A DNA stretch of 48,182 bases from Oligoflexales bacterium (GTDB taxonomy: Bacteria; Bdellovibrionota_B; Oligoflexia; Oligoflexales; RGVZ01), in NCBI GenBank assembly GCA_947479535.1, contig CANJZQ010000016.1, positions 1-48,182 of the forward strand. Direction: 5' to 3'. The notes below the pieces were generated by a model, which was given only the letters and a program-made list of their open reading frames with translations, searched no databases and was not told the origin of the DNA. Below are positions 1 through 8,034 of this stretch, one piece after another; position 1 is the stretch's first letter; each line of letters begins with the position of its first letter. A program made the translations under genes and the position numbers.

Positions 1-2
1 AA

Positions 3-167
3 ACCGCTGGCGATGGCCAGCCCGGCAAAACGATCCGAGCGAACATCACAAGCATCACAACCCAGTCGCCACTGGGACGCGCCTTGCTGGGCAAAATGGC
101 CGGTGACTTAATCGAAGTGACCATTGCAGGAAGAACCAAAGAATACGAGATCCTGTCCGTCTCCTGA
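3..167 (+). CDS. GreA/GreB-type transcription elongation factor, C-terminal part (partial, cut by window start)
   Basis: Open reading frame entering from the left edge in frame 3 and ending at TGA 165-167. The 54 visible residues include SPLGRALLGKMAGDLIEV followed by a G-x-x-x-E-Y-E-I-L tail, which is the signature of the FKBP-like C-terminal domain of Gre transcript-cleavage factors. That domain binds RNA polymerase near the secondary channel; the coiled-coil N-terminal domain that stimulates cleavage lies outside the window. From this end alone GreA, GreB and Rnk-type relatives cannot be told apart. It lies 85 bases upstream of the xthA start on the same strand. Confidence 0.78.
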   Translation, partial: TAGDGQPGKTIRANITSITTQSPLGRALLGKMAGDLIEVTIAGRTKEYEILSVS

Positions 168-252
168 GCGTTGAGATGCCGGTGAAATGTCGGTGAAATT
201 TGCGGCCCCATCGGGTAGATTCGGTGGGCATTTTCCGGGATTAACCGACGGG

Positions 253-1068
253 ATGGGTGGTTTGACCAAAAAAATAATTAAAACAGCAACTTGGAACGTT
301 AATTCGGTCGGCCAACGCCTGGACCGACTGCTGGCTTTTTTGGACCGTGAAGCCCCTGACTTCCTGTGCCTTCAAGAACTCAAGGGTGCGGACGAGAAAT
401 TTCCCATGGAAGCCGTTGTCGCGGCTGGTTACCAGGCCGAGGTTTTTGGCCAAAAGGCCTATAACGGCGTGGCGATCCTGAGCAAGATCAAGCCGGTTTC
501 CGTGACCCGCAATTTTGGTGACGGGGTCGATGATCCTGCCGCACGCTTCATCTCGGCAACATACGAACTGGAGACCGGCACCAAGCCGCTCACGATCATG
601 TGCGGCTATTTTCCGAATGGCCAATCCATCGGGTCAGAAAAATACATCTACAAGCTCGAATGGTTTCAGCGCCTGCGCAAATACCTCGACACCCATCACA
701 AGCCCGATGACCTCTTGGCCCTGGTTGGCGACTTCAACGTTGCACCTGCCGACATCGATGTCTACGACCCGGTGGCCTGGCGCGAACATATCCACACTTC
801 AATTCGCGAACGCCAGGCTCTGCATCAAATTGTGGGTTTTGGCCTGGTCGATACCTTCCGTCATCTTAACCCGGACGATCCGGGGTATTCATGGTGGGAC
901 TACCGGCAGATGAGTTTTGTGCAAAACAAGGGCCTTCGCATCGATTTAATTTACGCTACTGCACCCCTCGCGGAATTGTGCCGCGATGTTCGCGTCGACC
1001 GCAATGAACGCAAAGGCGAGAAACCTTCTGATCACGCGCCGGTCATCGCCGCGTTTGAATTACCTTGA
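253..1068 (+). CDS. xthA: Exodeoxyribonuclease III (AP endonuclease, EEP superfamily)
   Basis: Repairs abasic sites and blocked 3' ends and degrades 3' ends of duplex DNA; cytoplasmic, Mg2+-dependent. All family motifs are visible in order: TWNVNS near the N-terminus, LQELK (metal-binding Glu), YFPNGQ (catalytic Tyr), GDFNVAP (Asp/Asn), SWWDYR, LRIDLI and SDHAP (catalytic His). With ATG 253 the protein is 271 residues, normal for ExoIII (about 255-270). The frame is open back to ATG 187, which would add 22 residues with no family match, and TTG 262 is also possible; no start has a convincing ribosome binding site. The next gene starts 10 bases after the stop, so the two are probably co-transcribed. 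Confidence 0.93.
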   Translation: MGGLTKKIIKTATWNVNSVGQRLDRLLAFLDREAPDFLCLQELKGADEKFPMEAVVAAGYQAEVFGQKAYNGVAILSKIKPVSVTRNFGDGVDDPAARFISATYELETGTKPLTIMCGYFPNGQSIGSEKYIYKLEWFQRLRKYLDTHHKPDDLLALVGDFNVAPADIDVYDPVAWREHIHTSIRERQALHQIVGFGLVDTFRHLNPDDPGYSWWDYRQMSFVQNKGLRIDLIYATAPLAELCRDVRVDRNERKGEKPSDHAPVIAAFELP

Positions 1069-1078
1069 GGACACCTCA

Positions 1079-3472
1079 ATGCCAGCAAACTTGAACGACC
1101 GGCTCAATGCCGGGGAAATTAAAAAAGATTACCAGACAGCCTATTTGAGCCGTCAGGCAAGCCTGATTGGCCGCAAAGAAGTTCTGACCGGCAAGGCCAA
1201 GTTTGGAATCTTTGGCGACGGCAAGGAAGTGGCCCAACTGGCGATGGCGCGCGCTTTCAAAAAAGGCGACTGGCGCAGCGGCTACTACCGTGACCAGACA
1301 TTCATGTTTGCGACGGGCGCCTGCACCATCAAGCAATACTTTGCACAGCTTTTTGCGGATACCAACCTGGACCACGAACCGGCATCGGGTGGTCGCCAGA
1401 TGAACAATCACTTCGCAACCCGTTATGTCTCGGCAGACGGCGAATGGATGTCACAGAAAGACAAATTCAACACTTCAGCAGACATTTCCCCAACCGGGGG
1501 GCAAATGGCACGCCTGCTCGGCCTGGCCTATGCCTCAAAAATCTACCGCGAAAATTCGGAACTTGGCGGCAGCGTAAAGTTTTCCGTCAACGGCGACGAA
1601 ATTGCCTTTGGCACGATCGGCAATGCCAGCACCAGCGAAGGCCTGTTCTGGGAAACCATGAATGCAGCCGGAGTTCTGCAGGTTCCCCTGTTGATGTCAG
1701 TATGGGACGACGAATACGGCATCTCCGTCCCTGCCCGGTATCAGACAACGAAACAATCGATTTCCAAAGCGATGGATGGCTTCAAGAGCGAGCCTGGACT
1801 GGCTGCGTTTCACATTCAGGTCGTCAAGGGATGGGATTACCCTGCCCTCGTCAAGGCCTATGAAGAGGCGGCAAAAATCTGCCGCGAACAACACATGCCG
1901 GTTTTGTTTCATGTCGTTGAGATGACGCAACCCCAAGGGCATTCGACCAGCGGCAGCCACGAGCGTTACAAAACCAAGGAACGCCTTGCCTACGAAGATT
2001 CCATCGACTGCTTGAAAAAAATGCGTGAGTGGATGACGGCCGAGGGCATTGCCACCGAAGCCGAACTGGAAAAGATGGAGGCCGAAGGCCGCAAGCACGT
2101 CGATGCCTGCCGCGAAGAAGCCTGGCAGGAATATCTGGCGCCCCTGGAAACTGAACGCAATGAAGTCCTTGCCGTTTACGAGCGCCTGAAGGCTGAATCA
2201 GGACACGCGGAACTTGTGGCCCGTGCAGCGCAGGAATTGCTTCGCACACCAGCCCTGATGCGGCGAACGATTCAAGGTTCAATGAAGCGAACGATGATTG
2301 CATTGCGGGACGAGGCAACGGCGGCCAAGGAAGAATTACGCAGTTTGCTCGCTAATTACGCCCAGGAAAACCAGCGGCGCTACTCCTCTCATCTTTTTAG
2401 TGAGACGGCACGTTCGCCACTGGCCATCGCCGAAGTAAAACCTGCCTATGATGCCTCCCCGGAAAAAGTGGACGGTCGTCAGGTCATTCAGAAATTTTTC
2501 GACATCCAACTGGCCCGTGATCCGCGTGTTTTTATCGTTGGCGAAGACATTGGAAAACTTGGCGGAGTGAACCTCGAGTTCGACGGCCTGCAGGCAAAGT
2601 TCGGAGAAACCAGAGTCACTGACACAGGCATTCGTGAAGCCACGATCTTTGGCCAAGGGTTGGGCGCTGCGATGCGCGGACTTCGCCCGGTGGTGGACAT
2701 CCAATATCTGGACTACCTCCTGTATTGCTTTCAGGGGATGAGCGACGACCTCGCCACCCTGCATTACCGGACCGTTGGGGGCCAAGGCGCGCCAGTCATC
2801 ATCCGGACGAAGGGGCACAGGCTGGAAGGCATTTGGCACACAGGTTCGCCGATGGGCATGATCATCAATGGCATCCGGGGCATCCACGTTTGCGTCCCGC
2901 GCAACATGGTCCAGGCTGCCGGGATGTACAACACGCTCTTCCAGGGCGACGACCCGGCTTTGGTGATTGAAGTCCTGAACGGCTACCGCATCAAAGAGGA
3001 CATGCCAGCCAATATCGGTACCTATTCAATTCCACTTGGCGTGCCGGAGGTCCTGACGGAGGGCACAGATGTCACGTTGGTCACCTATGGGGCTTGTGTT
3101 CGGGTCGCCCAAGAGGCGCTGAAACTATTGGCGGATGTTGGCATAAGCGTCGAACTGATCGACGTCCAGACCCTGCTGCCGTTTGACCGCTATGGCCGGA
3201 TCGGCGAATCCATAAGCAAAACAAATGCTGCCGTGTTTTTGGACGAGGACGTCCCTGGCGGTGCAAGCGCCTTTATGATGCAGGAAGTGCTTGAAAAGCA
3301 GGGCGCTTACGAATATCTGGACTCTGCACCGCGGACCGTCGCGGCGCGAGAGCACCGTTCGGCCTATGCTTCTGATGGCGACTACTACTCCAAACCGAAC
3401 GCCGAGCAAATTTTTGATGTGATTTACGGCATGATGCACGAACGCAGTCCAGAACAGTTCCCAGCCTATTGA
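1079..3472 (+). CDS. Fused alpha/beta 2-oxoacid dehydrogenase E1 component (thiamine diphosphate-dependent)
   Basis: First enzyme of a pyruvate or branched-chain 2-oxoacid dehydrogenase complex: decarboxylates the oxo acid on thiamine diphosphate and acylates E2 lipoyl groups. One 797-residue chain carries both halves. Residues about 1-370 are alpha-like, with NGDEIAFGTIGNASTSEG from residue 171 and WDDEYGIS around 209-216 at the TPP-binding region. Residues about 460-797 are beta-like: VGEDIGKLGG, TGIREATIFGQGLGAA, a transketolase C-terminal domain with VTYGACV, and AREHRS. The usual GDG...NNGYAIS is GDE...DDEYGIS; from memory this variant is seen in fused Bacteroidota and Bdellovibrionota proteins annotated as alpha-ketoacid dehydrogenase alpha/beta. 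Start ATG 1079 has GAGG at 1067-1070; the frame is open upstream to 986, inside xthA. E2 and E3 genes are not in the window, so the substrate is undetermined. Confidence 0.9.
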   Translation: MPANLNDRLNAGEIKKDYQTAYLSRQASLIGRKEVLTGKAKFGIFGDGKEVAQLAMARAFKKGDWRSGYYRDQTFMFATGACTIKQYFAQLFADTNLDHEPASGGRQMNNHFATRYVSADGEWMSQKDKFNTSADISPTGGQMARLLGLAYASKIYRENSELGGSVKFSVNGDEIAFGTIGNASTSEGLFWETMNAAGVLQVPLLMSVWDDEYGISVPARYQTTKQSISKAMDGFKSEPGLAAFHIQVVKGWDYPALVKAYEEAAKICREQHMPVLFHVVEMTQPQGHSTSGSHERYKTKERLAYEDSIDCLKKMREWMTAEGIATEAELEKMEAEGRKHVDACREEAWQEYLAPLETERNEVLAVYERLKAESGHAELVARAAQELLRTPALMRRTIQGSMKRTMIALRDEATAAKEELRSLLANYAQENQRRYSSHLFSETARSPLAIAEVKPAYDASPEKVDGRQVIQKFFDIQLARDPRVFIVGEDIGKLGGVNLEFDGLQAKFGETRVTDTGIREATIFGQGLGAAMRGLRPVVDIQYLDYLLYCFQGMSDDLATLHYRTVGGQGAPVIIRTKGHRLEGIWHTGSPMGMIINGIRGIHVCVPRNMVQAAGMYNTLFQGDDPALVIEVLNGYRIKEDMPANIGTYSIPLGVPEVLTEGTDVTLVTYGACVRVAQEALKLLADVGISVELIDVQTLLPFDRYGRIGESISKTNAAVFLDEDVPGGASAFMMQEVLEKQGAYEYLDSAPRTVAAREHRSAYASDGDYYSKPNAEQIFDVIYGMMHERSPEQFPAY

Positions 3473-3489
3473 AAATGAGGAAGTCAAAA

Positions 3490-4335
3490 ATGATGAACAA
3501 ACAAAAGATTTTTGGATTTGTTGCAGCTGCGACTGTTGCCATGATCATCTCAACAGCTGGTGAAGCGCGTGCCGAGCTTGCATACCGCCAGATCGCCAGG
3601 ACCTCTGGTATCGTCGTTGAAGGCGGCCGTGTTGTGATGAGCCCAAATTACTCCTTTGCGCCCAACGTCATGATAACCAGCCGTGTTGTGGGTCAACTTT
3701 CCGGACCGAATTGCCGGGCCTATGTTCAAAATGCGCAGTATACCGGCAACCCTCGCCCGATTTTCGCGCAGCGCATGAACCGCTTCCCTGATGGTTCGTT
3801 TGAAGTTGCCTATGGCACCCTCAGCTGGGTTGCCTTTGAAATCACTCAGCCCTACGGGACTGCGCCGTCGTTTTGCGACCTGAACTTCTTTGCCCTTCTT
3901 GAGACCGGCGTAGCGCCGGCCCCAGTGAATCCCGCGCCAAATCCTGCCCCAAATCCACAAGACCCGAATCATCCGTCCGATCCAGGGCAGCCCGGGACGC
4001 CAGTTGATGCTCCGGAGCAACTCATCGGCGTGGTGAACTATAGCGGCGGCTTTGGCCGGGACCTCCCCGTGGTTCAAAGCGGACGCAGTCCCTTGGACGG
4101 AATTGTGATTGGCATTCGCGTGGCGATTCCTGATTTCTGCAAGCAGACCGAAGTCCTTGGTGCAGGCACCGTTTCAGAGGGCAAGTACGATCCCGCAACG
4201 CCATCGGAAAATGTCCACGGGGCTTTCATCGTCAATGGTGGCCAAGGCCTGCGTGCCAGCGACATTCTCGTCACATTGAACGGACCGTTTGATGCCCAGT
4301 GCTCCGTGCCGGTTTATGTGAAGGTTAAGAAGTAA
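3490..4335 (+). CDS. Secreted protein of unknown function, two domains joined by a proline linker
   Basis: No family recognised. Start ATG 3490 (or the next codon, ATG 3493) follows AGGAAG at 3478-3483; in-frame TTG 3469 and ATG 3475 overlap or abut the E1 stop. The N-terminus has two lysines, a hydrophobic stretch (IFGFVAAATVAMIIS) and GEARAEL, a clear type I signal peptide with likely cleavage after ARA. A first domain of about 100 residues with two cysteines is followed by a linker of repeated N-P-A-P and P-N-P units, then a second domain of about 110 residues with two cysteines that ends in two lysines. The arrangement suggests a periplasmic or surface protein with two disulfide-bonded beta-rich domains. 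It may be transcribed with the E1 gene, 17 bases upstream, although no functional link is evident. Confidence 0.75.
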   Translation: MMNKQKIFGFVAAATVAMIISTAGEARAELAYRQIARTSGIVVEGGRVVMSPNYSFAPNVMITSRVVGQLSGPNCRAYVQNAQYTGNPRPIFAQRMNRFPDGSFEVAYGTLSWVAFEITQPYGTAPSFCDLNFFALLETGVAPAPVNPAPNPAPNPQDPNHPSDPGQPGTPVDAPEQLIGVVNYSGGFGRDLPVVQSGRSPLDGIVIGIRVAIPDFCKQTEVLGAGTVSEGKYDPATPSENVHGAFIVNGGQGLRASDILVTLNGPFDAQCSVPVYVKVKK

Positions 4336-4457
4336 GAAAAGATTCTTCGGCCTGCGGCCTCAGAATGACGGGGCCAGGAAAAGATTCTTCGGCCTGCGGC
4401 CTCAGAATGACGGGGCCAGGAAAAGATTCTTCGGCCTGCGGCCTCAGAATGACGGGG
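4336..4457 (+). repeat. Three head-to-tail copies of a 42-base repeat
   Basis: Units at 4336-4377, 4378-4419 and 4420-4457; the third lacks its last four bases. Copies are identical over their shared length. Each contains GATTCTTCGGCCTGCGGCC followed by TCAGAATGACGGGG. The 42-base period is a multiple of three, and the reverse strand reads as a peptide-like ILRPQAEES repeat, a sequence often mistranslated in draft genomes. The array begins on the first base after the stop codon of the upstream gene. Confidence 0.93.
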
Positions 4458-4505
4458 TGCCCCGTCATCCTGACCCTGAGCGAAGCGAAGGGGAAGGATC
4501 CTTTC
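4444..4505. terminator. Large inverted repeat, likely bidirectional transcription barrier between convergent genes
   Basis: TCAGAATGACGGGG (4444-4457) and CCCCGTCATCCTGA (4460-4473) pair with one mismatch around a two-base TG centre. On the right the arm continues as a dispersed-repeat sequence, CTGAGCGAAGCGAAGG and AAGGATCCTTTCC, to the end of the minus-strand receptor gene at 4506. The element therefore fills the gap between two convergent genes. There is no long T-tract, so an intrinsic terminator is only one reading; an extragenic palindromic repeat is another. Confidence 0.6.
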
Positions 4506-6587
4506 CTAGAACCCAGCGCCCATTGAAAGCATCCAAGCCCTGCCGGGCAACGGAATACCCCAGATATCGGAATAACCCGTCTTGCCATCCTGCCCCACTG
4601 ATGTCCGGTAGCTCGTTGCCATCGCATCAGCGACATTGGTGGCCATGAAGCCGATTTCCAGATCCAATGGACGAGAAATTATACTCCCGCGATCGCAACG
4701 CCATTTCACGTCCAATGCCGCATCGTGAACCCACCAAGGCGGCAGCAAAACATCATTGGCAACGTCCCGGTATACACGCCCCCTTCGCCGCGATGTCCAA
4801 CGGGCCACAGCCGACCGCCAAGGCCGGCGGTACAAAGGTTGGGAAACGCTGATCGCCCCTTGGTCTGCTGGCACGCCTGGAATTAGAAGGTTGTTGCCAT
4901 CGCCACTTTTGGAACGAAACCAAACCCAAGACGCACCGGACCGCAGGGCTCCGACGTCAAATAAATCCCAGGACTTCTCGCCACTGAATTCAATTCCAGT
5001 AATCGAACTTGCTTCGCCAAGGTTTATCGCGCGGTAGCTTGAAATGCTCGACGGAACAATGACGATCGCATCTTGGCGATTGTCATGAAACATGGACATG
5101 TGAAGTGAGGCGAACGCAGACTCGTCGTCGTGGTCTACTCCAACTTCAAAATGATTGATTTCTTCGGGCTGGATATCGCTCGACGGGATGATCCTCGCCC
5201 CATCACCTTCTGACTCCAGCAAACTCGGAGGACGCATCTCAGAAGCAACTTGAACATAGGGACGAAAATCAAACCGCAACGGAGCCTGCCAACCCGCAGA
5301 CCATGCGGGGCGCGTCTCAGCGACCTCACCACCGGAATATCTAGCTGCATCTACCTTTACCTCGATGCTGCCAAACTGTGACGGCCCCTCTGCGATCCGG
5401 ATCGCGGCCATGGCATGGCGGGTGCCGCGAGCAAGTTTCTGCGAAGGCAACTCCGATTCGTCGCCGCGAAATAAAATCCGGCACTGCGCCATCATGCCGA
5501 CACACGCACCACTCCAACCGGCATCCCCCGTTCGCGTCATGATGAGCCGCTCGTCATGATCACGTACGATCAGAATGTCACCATCGGGATCGTCAACGGT
5601 ACGCCGGTCGGAAATCAGTCCAACCGCCGCATCAAACGAGTCTGATGGTCCAGTATCCTGCTGAATGGAGATGCGTCCGATTCCCAAGTTATGGTGTTGC
5701 TGCGCCAAATTGGTCCCTGACCGTTGCAGCAAAGACGGCAAACCCTGGCGGGACTGGCTCCACACGCCAAACCCCTTTAAAGTCGTCCCACCCTGCCGCA
5801 TCAAAAAAGCAGGCATGGCAAATCGCGAAACCCGGTCGTTGTTCCGGCGCCGGATCACCGAATCATCCTCACGATTCAACGGGGTGCCGTTGTCATCGTA
5901 ATAGCGGAAATTTCCGCGGCTGTTCAGTTGGCGGATGTACAGGCGTGACCGGAAGTTTTCTCCGCTGGATTGCGCCCGCAATGAACTTGTGGTTGCCGTG
6001 GGTTCTGCAATGCGCAAACCAAATTTTTGACCTGAAAGCGTTGGAACGGAAAACTCCCGACCTAACCACGTTTGATCCTGATCACCTTCAAACAAACGAA
6101 ATCGCAAGGCTCCACGGGAAGCCACAGCCGGTAAATCAAACGGAGCAGCCCCTGATGTTGCCTCGACAGAATCAAAGGCAGGAAGGTCCATTTCTTCAAT
6201 GAGGGGCAGAGCGGCATAGGGATCGGCAAGGGGCAAGTCATCCACAAACAATTGGGTAAACCTGGCGTCTTGCCCGCGAACCCGAGGCAGGCTGAAGCCA
6301 AAAGGCGACGGGCGCTCTGAGGGGGCTGCATCAAAAGCCCCCTGGCGTTTCAAATGTGATGTCAGATCGTCTTGAGATGACCCGTTGGGAAAGAACCTGA
6401 GGCCCGAACCAGGATATTCAATCCGGGATTGATCGGGCCTGCGACCGCGAACAATCACCCTGTTCTCCTGCGCCATCGCTATCGATGCACACAGACCAGA
6501 ATTCGCAATCAGGGTTGTTGAAATCCAGATCAAAATCCCCGTGTACGTTGAAAAAATATCTCGCTTTATCGTTCTTTTTCTCTTCAT
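4506..6587 (-). CDS. TonB-dependent outer-membrane receptor
   Basis: Gated outer-membrane beta-barrel expected to import a scarce ligand (metal chelate, cobalamin or glycan) with TonB energy; the ligand cannot be read from the sequence. The N-terminus is basic, then hydrophobic, ending in SIAMAQENRV, a signal peptide with cleavage near AMAQ. The next 130 residues resemble a plug domain (VRGRR start; LFVDDLPLADPYAAL, matching the usual plug phrase around V-D-G-V-P; then an S-V-E-A segment). The remainder has alternating barrel strands and the C-terminal PLPGRAWMLSMGAGF with terminal Phe, typical of this family. At 693 residues it is of normal size. Its ATG follows the TGA of the upstream lipoprotein gene with no gap, so translation is probably coupled. 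Confidence 0.85.
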   Translation of the reverse strand: MKRKRTIKRDIFSTYTGILIWISTTLIANSGLCASIAMAQENRVIVRGRRPDQSRIEYPGSGLRFFPNGSSQDDLTSHLKRQGAFDAAPSERPSPFGFSLPRVRGQDARFTQLFVDDLPLADPYAALPLIEEMDLPAFDSVEATSGAAPFDLPAVASRGALRFRLFEGDQDQTWLGREFSVPTLSGQKFGLRIAEPTATTSSLRAQSSGENFRSRLYIRQLNSRGNFRYYDDNGTPLNREDDSVIRRRNNDRVSRFAMPAFLMRQGGTTLKGFGVWSQSRQGLPSLLQRSGTNLAQQHHNLGIGRISIQQDTGPSDSFDAAVGLISDRRTVDDPDGDILIVRDHDERLIMTRTGDAGWSGACVGMMAQCRILFRGDESELPSQKLARGTRHAMAAIRIAEGPSQFGSIEVKVDAARYSGGEVAETRPAWSAGWQAPLRFDFRPYVQVASEMRPPSLLESEGDGARIIPSSDIQPEEINHFEVGVDHDDESAFASLHMSMFHDNRQDAIVIVPSSISSYRAINLGEASSITGIEFSGEKSWDLFDVGALRSGASWVWFRSKSGDGNNLLIPGVPADQGAISVSQPLYRRPWRSAVARWTSRRRGRVYRDVANDVLLPPWWVHDAALDVKWRCDRGSIISRPLDLEIGFMATNVADAMATSYRTSVGQDGKTGYSDIWGIPLPGRAWMLSMGAGF

Positions 6588-7964
6588 TCAATTCTTGTTC
6601 AACAACACAAATTGCATTGGATAGGTCTGGCCCGGACTGGCCAGTATGTACCGCGCAGGATTCCCAGACGCCTTGCCATTGGTGCCGATTGGATAAACCC
6701 ACATCAGTGAATTTTTGCCATCGCTGTCACCAACAAGAAGATTGGAGGACGCCTGATCAAATGCAAGCCCGTAAAAACCGCTGCTTGCAGCATCGAATGT
6801 GTGAATGGTTTGAACGACTCCCGACGCCAGATCGATCGAAGCGATTTTTTTTCCAGATGATGTCTGTACCGAAGAAAATGCCATGGAAACCGGCTTGTCG
6901 TTGCTGCTGGAATTGGCTTTTTCTGGTCTGCCGCCAACCGTTGCGCCGTTGGTGAAAATCGTCGTTGCAGCAAAATCAGTCGCGACTCTGGTTTCGGCAG
7001 TATACCCGAACTCAATCACGTCCAAATATTCTATGCCTTTTTTACAGTTTGGATCGGCACTGAAACAAAGGCTGACCATCGAGACCCGGTCACCGTTACG
7101 CAGGAATCCAGAGGGATTGGTAAACCGCAGAGGCAGGCCGTTTACGCCGGGCTTCGATCCATTCAAATCAATTTCGACGTATTGGCCGGGGCCAATCCGG
7201 CGCCATCCGTAAATGGCTTGGGTGTTGTTGCCGCGGTAGTAGGCATCGAGACCTTGATGCAGGGCAAAAACATAATCATCCTCGGCCTTGCCACCCGACG
7301 CCTTGACCAGTGCTTCGAGCAGTTCTTCGCCCTTTACGACCATCAGGTCCACCGGCCGGAATGAACTCCCAACTGAGGTCTGCCTGAAGTCTGCGGGCAC
7401 CACGGCCACACCTTCCCGCGGGGCAGAAGGATCAAACTCCACGAGCTTTCCCGCAGTATTGAGGGCAATCAGCCATCGCACGAATGAGCCATCGCGAAAA
7501 ACGCGCAGTGCGTGTGGATCGCCGTTGCCAGCAAACGGAGTTGCCTGCTGCGTGGTGCGTCCGACCGAGGTAAAAACTGAATAATTCAATTCAGGAGCAT
7601 GGCGCGAAAAAAGCGCCAGACCATCGCCCGCCGAAGTCATAAAAAGGTCGCCGGCCTCACCACTGGAAACCGGGCACAGGCGATCGGTTGCCGCATCCAG
7701 GGCCCACAGGGCACTGGACGAGTATGAGGCATCCGTTGTCACTGCAGCAACGATGCCCTTGAGCCCACCGTTACCGAGCGTTGCAGCCAGGGCGCCAGAA
7801 TGCTCAACCACGTCACAAGATTTGGCATCGTCCACCAAAAAAGTACCATTGCCTTCCGGGGCCGCGCCGCCTTGGGGAATCTGCGTGCAAGATGCAGCGG
7901 CAAAAGTCATAATTGACGCCATGATCTTGGGCATCGAAAATTTTGTAGTTTTGATCTTGATCAT
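6588..7964 (-). CDS. Probable lipoprotein of unknown function, partner of the adjacent TonB receptor
   Basis: Start ATG 7964 is preceded by GGAGG about 12 bases upstream; an upstream in-frame start at 8009 lacks this. The 458-residue product begins MIKIK, then a hydrophobic stretch ending FAAASC, so Cys26 is a plausible lipidation site although the lipobox is weak (AASC). The body has repeated short motifs with W-A-L-D-A-A, I-A-L-N-T-A-G-K-L and F-D-Q-A-S-S-N-L-L-V-G-D-S, like beta-propeller blades, but no family is recognised. The gene is the first of a two-gene unit with the receptor (stop TGA abuts ATG). By analogy with SusD- or HmuY-type surface lipoproteins, which work with TonB receptors, it may capture the ligand; that is inference from position only. 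It is divergent from the aminotransferase, with 70 bases between. Confidence 0.72.
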   Translation of the reverse strand: MIKIKTTKFSMPKIMASIMTFAAASCTQIPQGGAAPEGNGTFLVDDAKSCDVVEHSGALAATLGNGGLKGIVAAVTTDASYSSSALWALDAATDRLCPVSSGEAGDLFMTSAGDGLALFSRHAPELNYSVFTSVGRTTQQATPFAGNGDPHALRVFRDGSFVRWLIALNTAGKLVEFDPSAPREGVAVVPADFRQTSVGSSFRPVDLMVVKGEELLEALVKASGGKAEDDYVFALHQGLDAYYRGNNTQAIYGWRRIGPGQYVEIDLNGSKPGVNGLPLRFTNPSGFLRNGDRVSMVSLCFSADPNCKKGIEYLDVIEFGYTAETRVATDFAATTIFTNGATVGGRPEKANSSSNDKPVSMAFSSVQTSSGKKIASIDLASGVVQTIHTFDAASSGFYGLAFDQASSNLLVGDSDGKNSLMWVYPIGTNGKASGNPARYILASPGQTYPMQFVLLNKN

Positions 7965-8034
7965 AGGGCTAGGAAACCTCCGGCCGGGACTCAATTTTCG
8001 CTCGCACAATACCTGATATCACAGGACGGCCAAC

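Noticed and set aside
187-252. N-terminal extension of exodeoxyribonuclease III
   Set aside because: The extra 22 residues have no family counterpart and the start lacks a ribosome binding site, so ATG 253 was preferred.
4336-4457. Three regular repeats read as a CRISPR array
   Set aside because: The units are contiguous with no spacers between them, and no cas genes are present.
5645-6202. 185-codon plus-strand open frame
   Set aside because: It is antisense to the TonB receptor, which has full family features over this stretch.
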